A DNA stretch of 64,000 bases. It comes from Symbiodinium microadriaticum. Lineage: Eukaryota > Sar > Dinophyceae > Suessiales > Symbiodiniaceae. The position numbers and the translations under genes were made by a program. Numbering within the stretch: position 1 is the stretch's first letter; every line of letters begins with the position of its first letter. Of the stretch, positions 63,832-64,000 are shown piece after piece. The notes beneath the pieces are model-generated. The model saw only the letters and a program-made list of their open reading frames with translations, had not been told where the DNA came from and ran no database searches. The DNA lies in contig LSRX01000052.1 in assembly GCA_001939145.1 (NCBI GenBank), positions 63,631-127,630 on the forward strand. Direction: 5' to 3'.

Positions 63832-64000
63832 TTTAGGGTTTAGGGGTTTAGGGGTTTAGGGTTTAGGGTTTGGGGGTTTAGGGTTTTGGGGGTTTAGGGT
63901 TTTAGGGGTTTAGGGGTTTAGGGATTTAGGGTTTGGGGTCTGCAAATTCGAAGTTCTTACATCGTAGATACTTAGGACCCCCATTGTGCATGTCAAGGGC
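63832..64000. repeat. Direct repeat, copy 2 (at window edge)
   Basis: Identical to 62449-62617 as far as the window extends, preceded by a longer TTTAGGG block. See copy 1. Confidence 0.93.

Noticed and set aside
26700-64000. An actual chromosome end (telomere)
   Set aside because: The repeats are degenerate, in both orientations, interrupted by exons and mobile elements, and lie on both sides of genes.

Overview
The window is nuclear DNA from a eukaryote, most likely a dinoflagellate or close alveolate relative (inference). The evidence is as follows. Degenerate TTTAGGG/CCCTAAA repeats fill the right-hand 37 kb. Coding sequence is broken into short exons by repeat-filled introns. Several exon joins keep frame only if a GC 5' splice site (AG|GC) is used. 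Two short introns look like copies of one inverted-repeat element (introner-like). All recognisable genes lie on the + strand, and simple repeats are very abundant. No bacterial operon, tRNA, rRNA or spliced-leader sequence was seen.

Layout. 1-12,400: no recognisable gene; simple-sequence islands (GGTGGC, a ~265-bp AGAGAT tract, CCA/ACC, a 9-bp GGTGCTGGT array, a 36-bp minisatellite). 12,695-15,745: a G-rich GGTTGGGGT tract, a 369-N gap, then the most striking object in the window: 39 different 16-bp segments, each separated by exactly 45 bp of (ACT)15, with an unbroken 61-bp period over 2.3 kb. 15,750-19,500: mostly non-coding, with triplet repeats. 19,500-22,950: a decayed or frame-interrupted retroelement-like coding region. 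23,000-26,200: nothing recognisable.

26,200-32,411: a gene for a pentameric (Cys-loop type) ligand-gated ion channel, spread over about a dozen exons. It has the extracellular beta domain with an FPVD Pro-loop, four membrane helices in one exon, and a tail with a Cys-rich cluster. 36,092-60,584: a gene of about 24 kb for a major facilitator superfamily (MFS) transporter resembling the Bcr/CflA or drug:H+ antiporter type, in at least 14 small exons. It ends on a stop codon supplied by a CCCTAAA repeat. 60,960-64,000: small exons of one or two further genes. One begins with a MGC acylation-type N-terminus followed by an EF-hand-like segment, and is interrupted by a 112-bp introner-like intron.

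Two features deserve most attention. First, the 61-bp-period (ACT)15/16-bp array, which is CRISPR-like in regularity but unlike any known CRISPR; it adjoins an assembly gap, so an artefact must be excluded first. Second, introns of the transporter gene nearly always begin with G-strand TTTAGGG and end with C-strand CCCTAAA. Each intron therefore carries complementary ends and each exon is bracketed C-strand/exon/G-strand. This rule pointed to a transporter exon (46,174-46,206) that was then recognised by its protein motif. Several families of short inverted-repeat (MITE-like) elements also sit in these introns.
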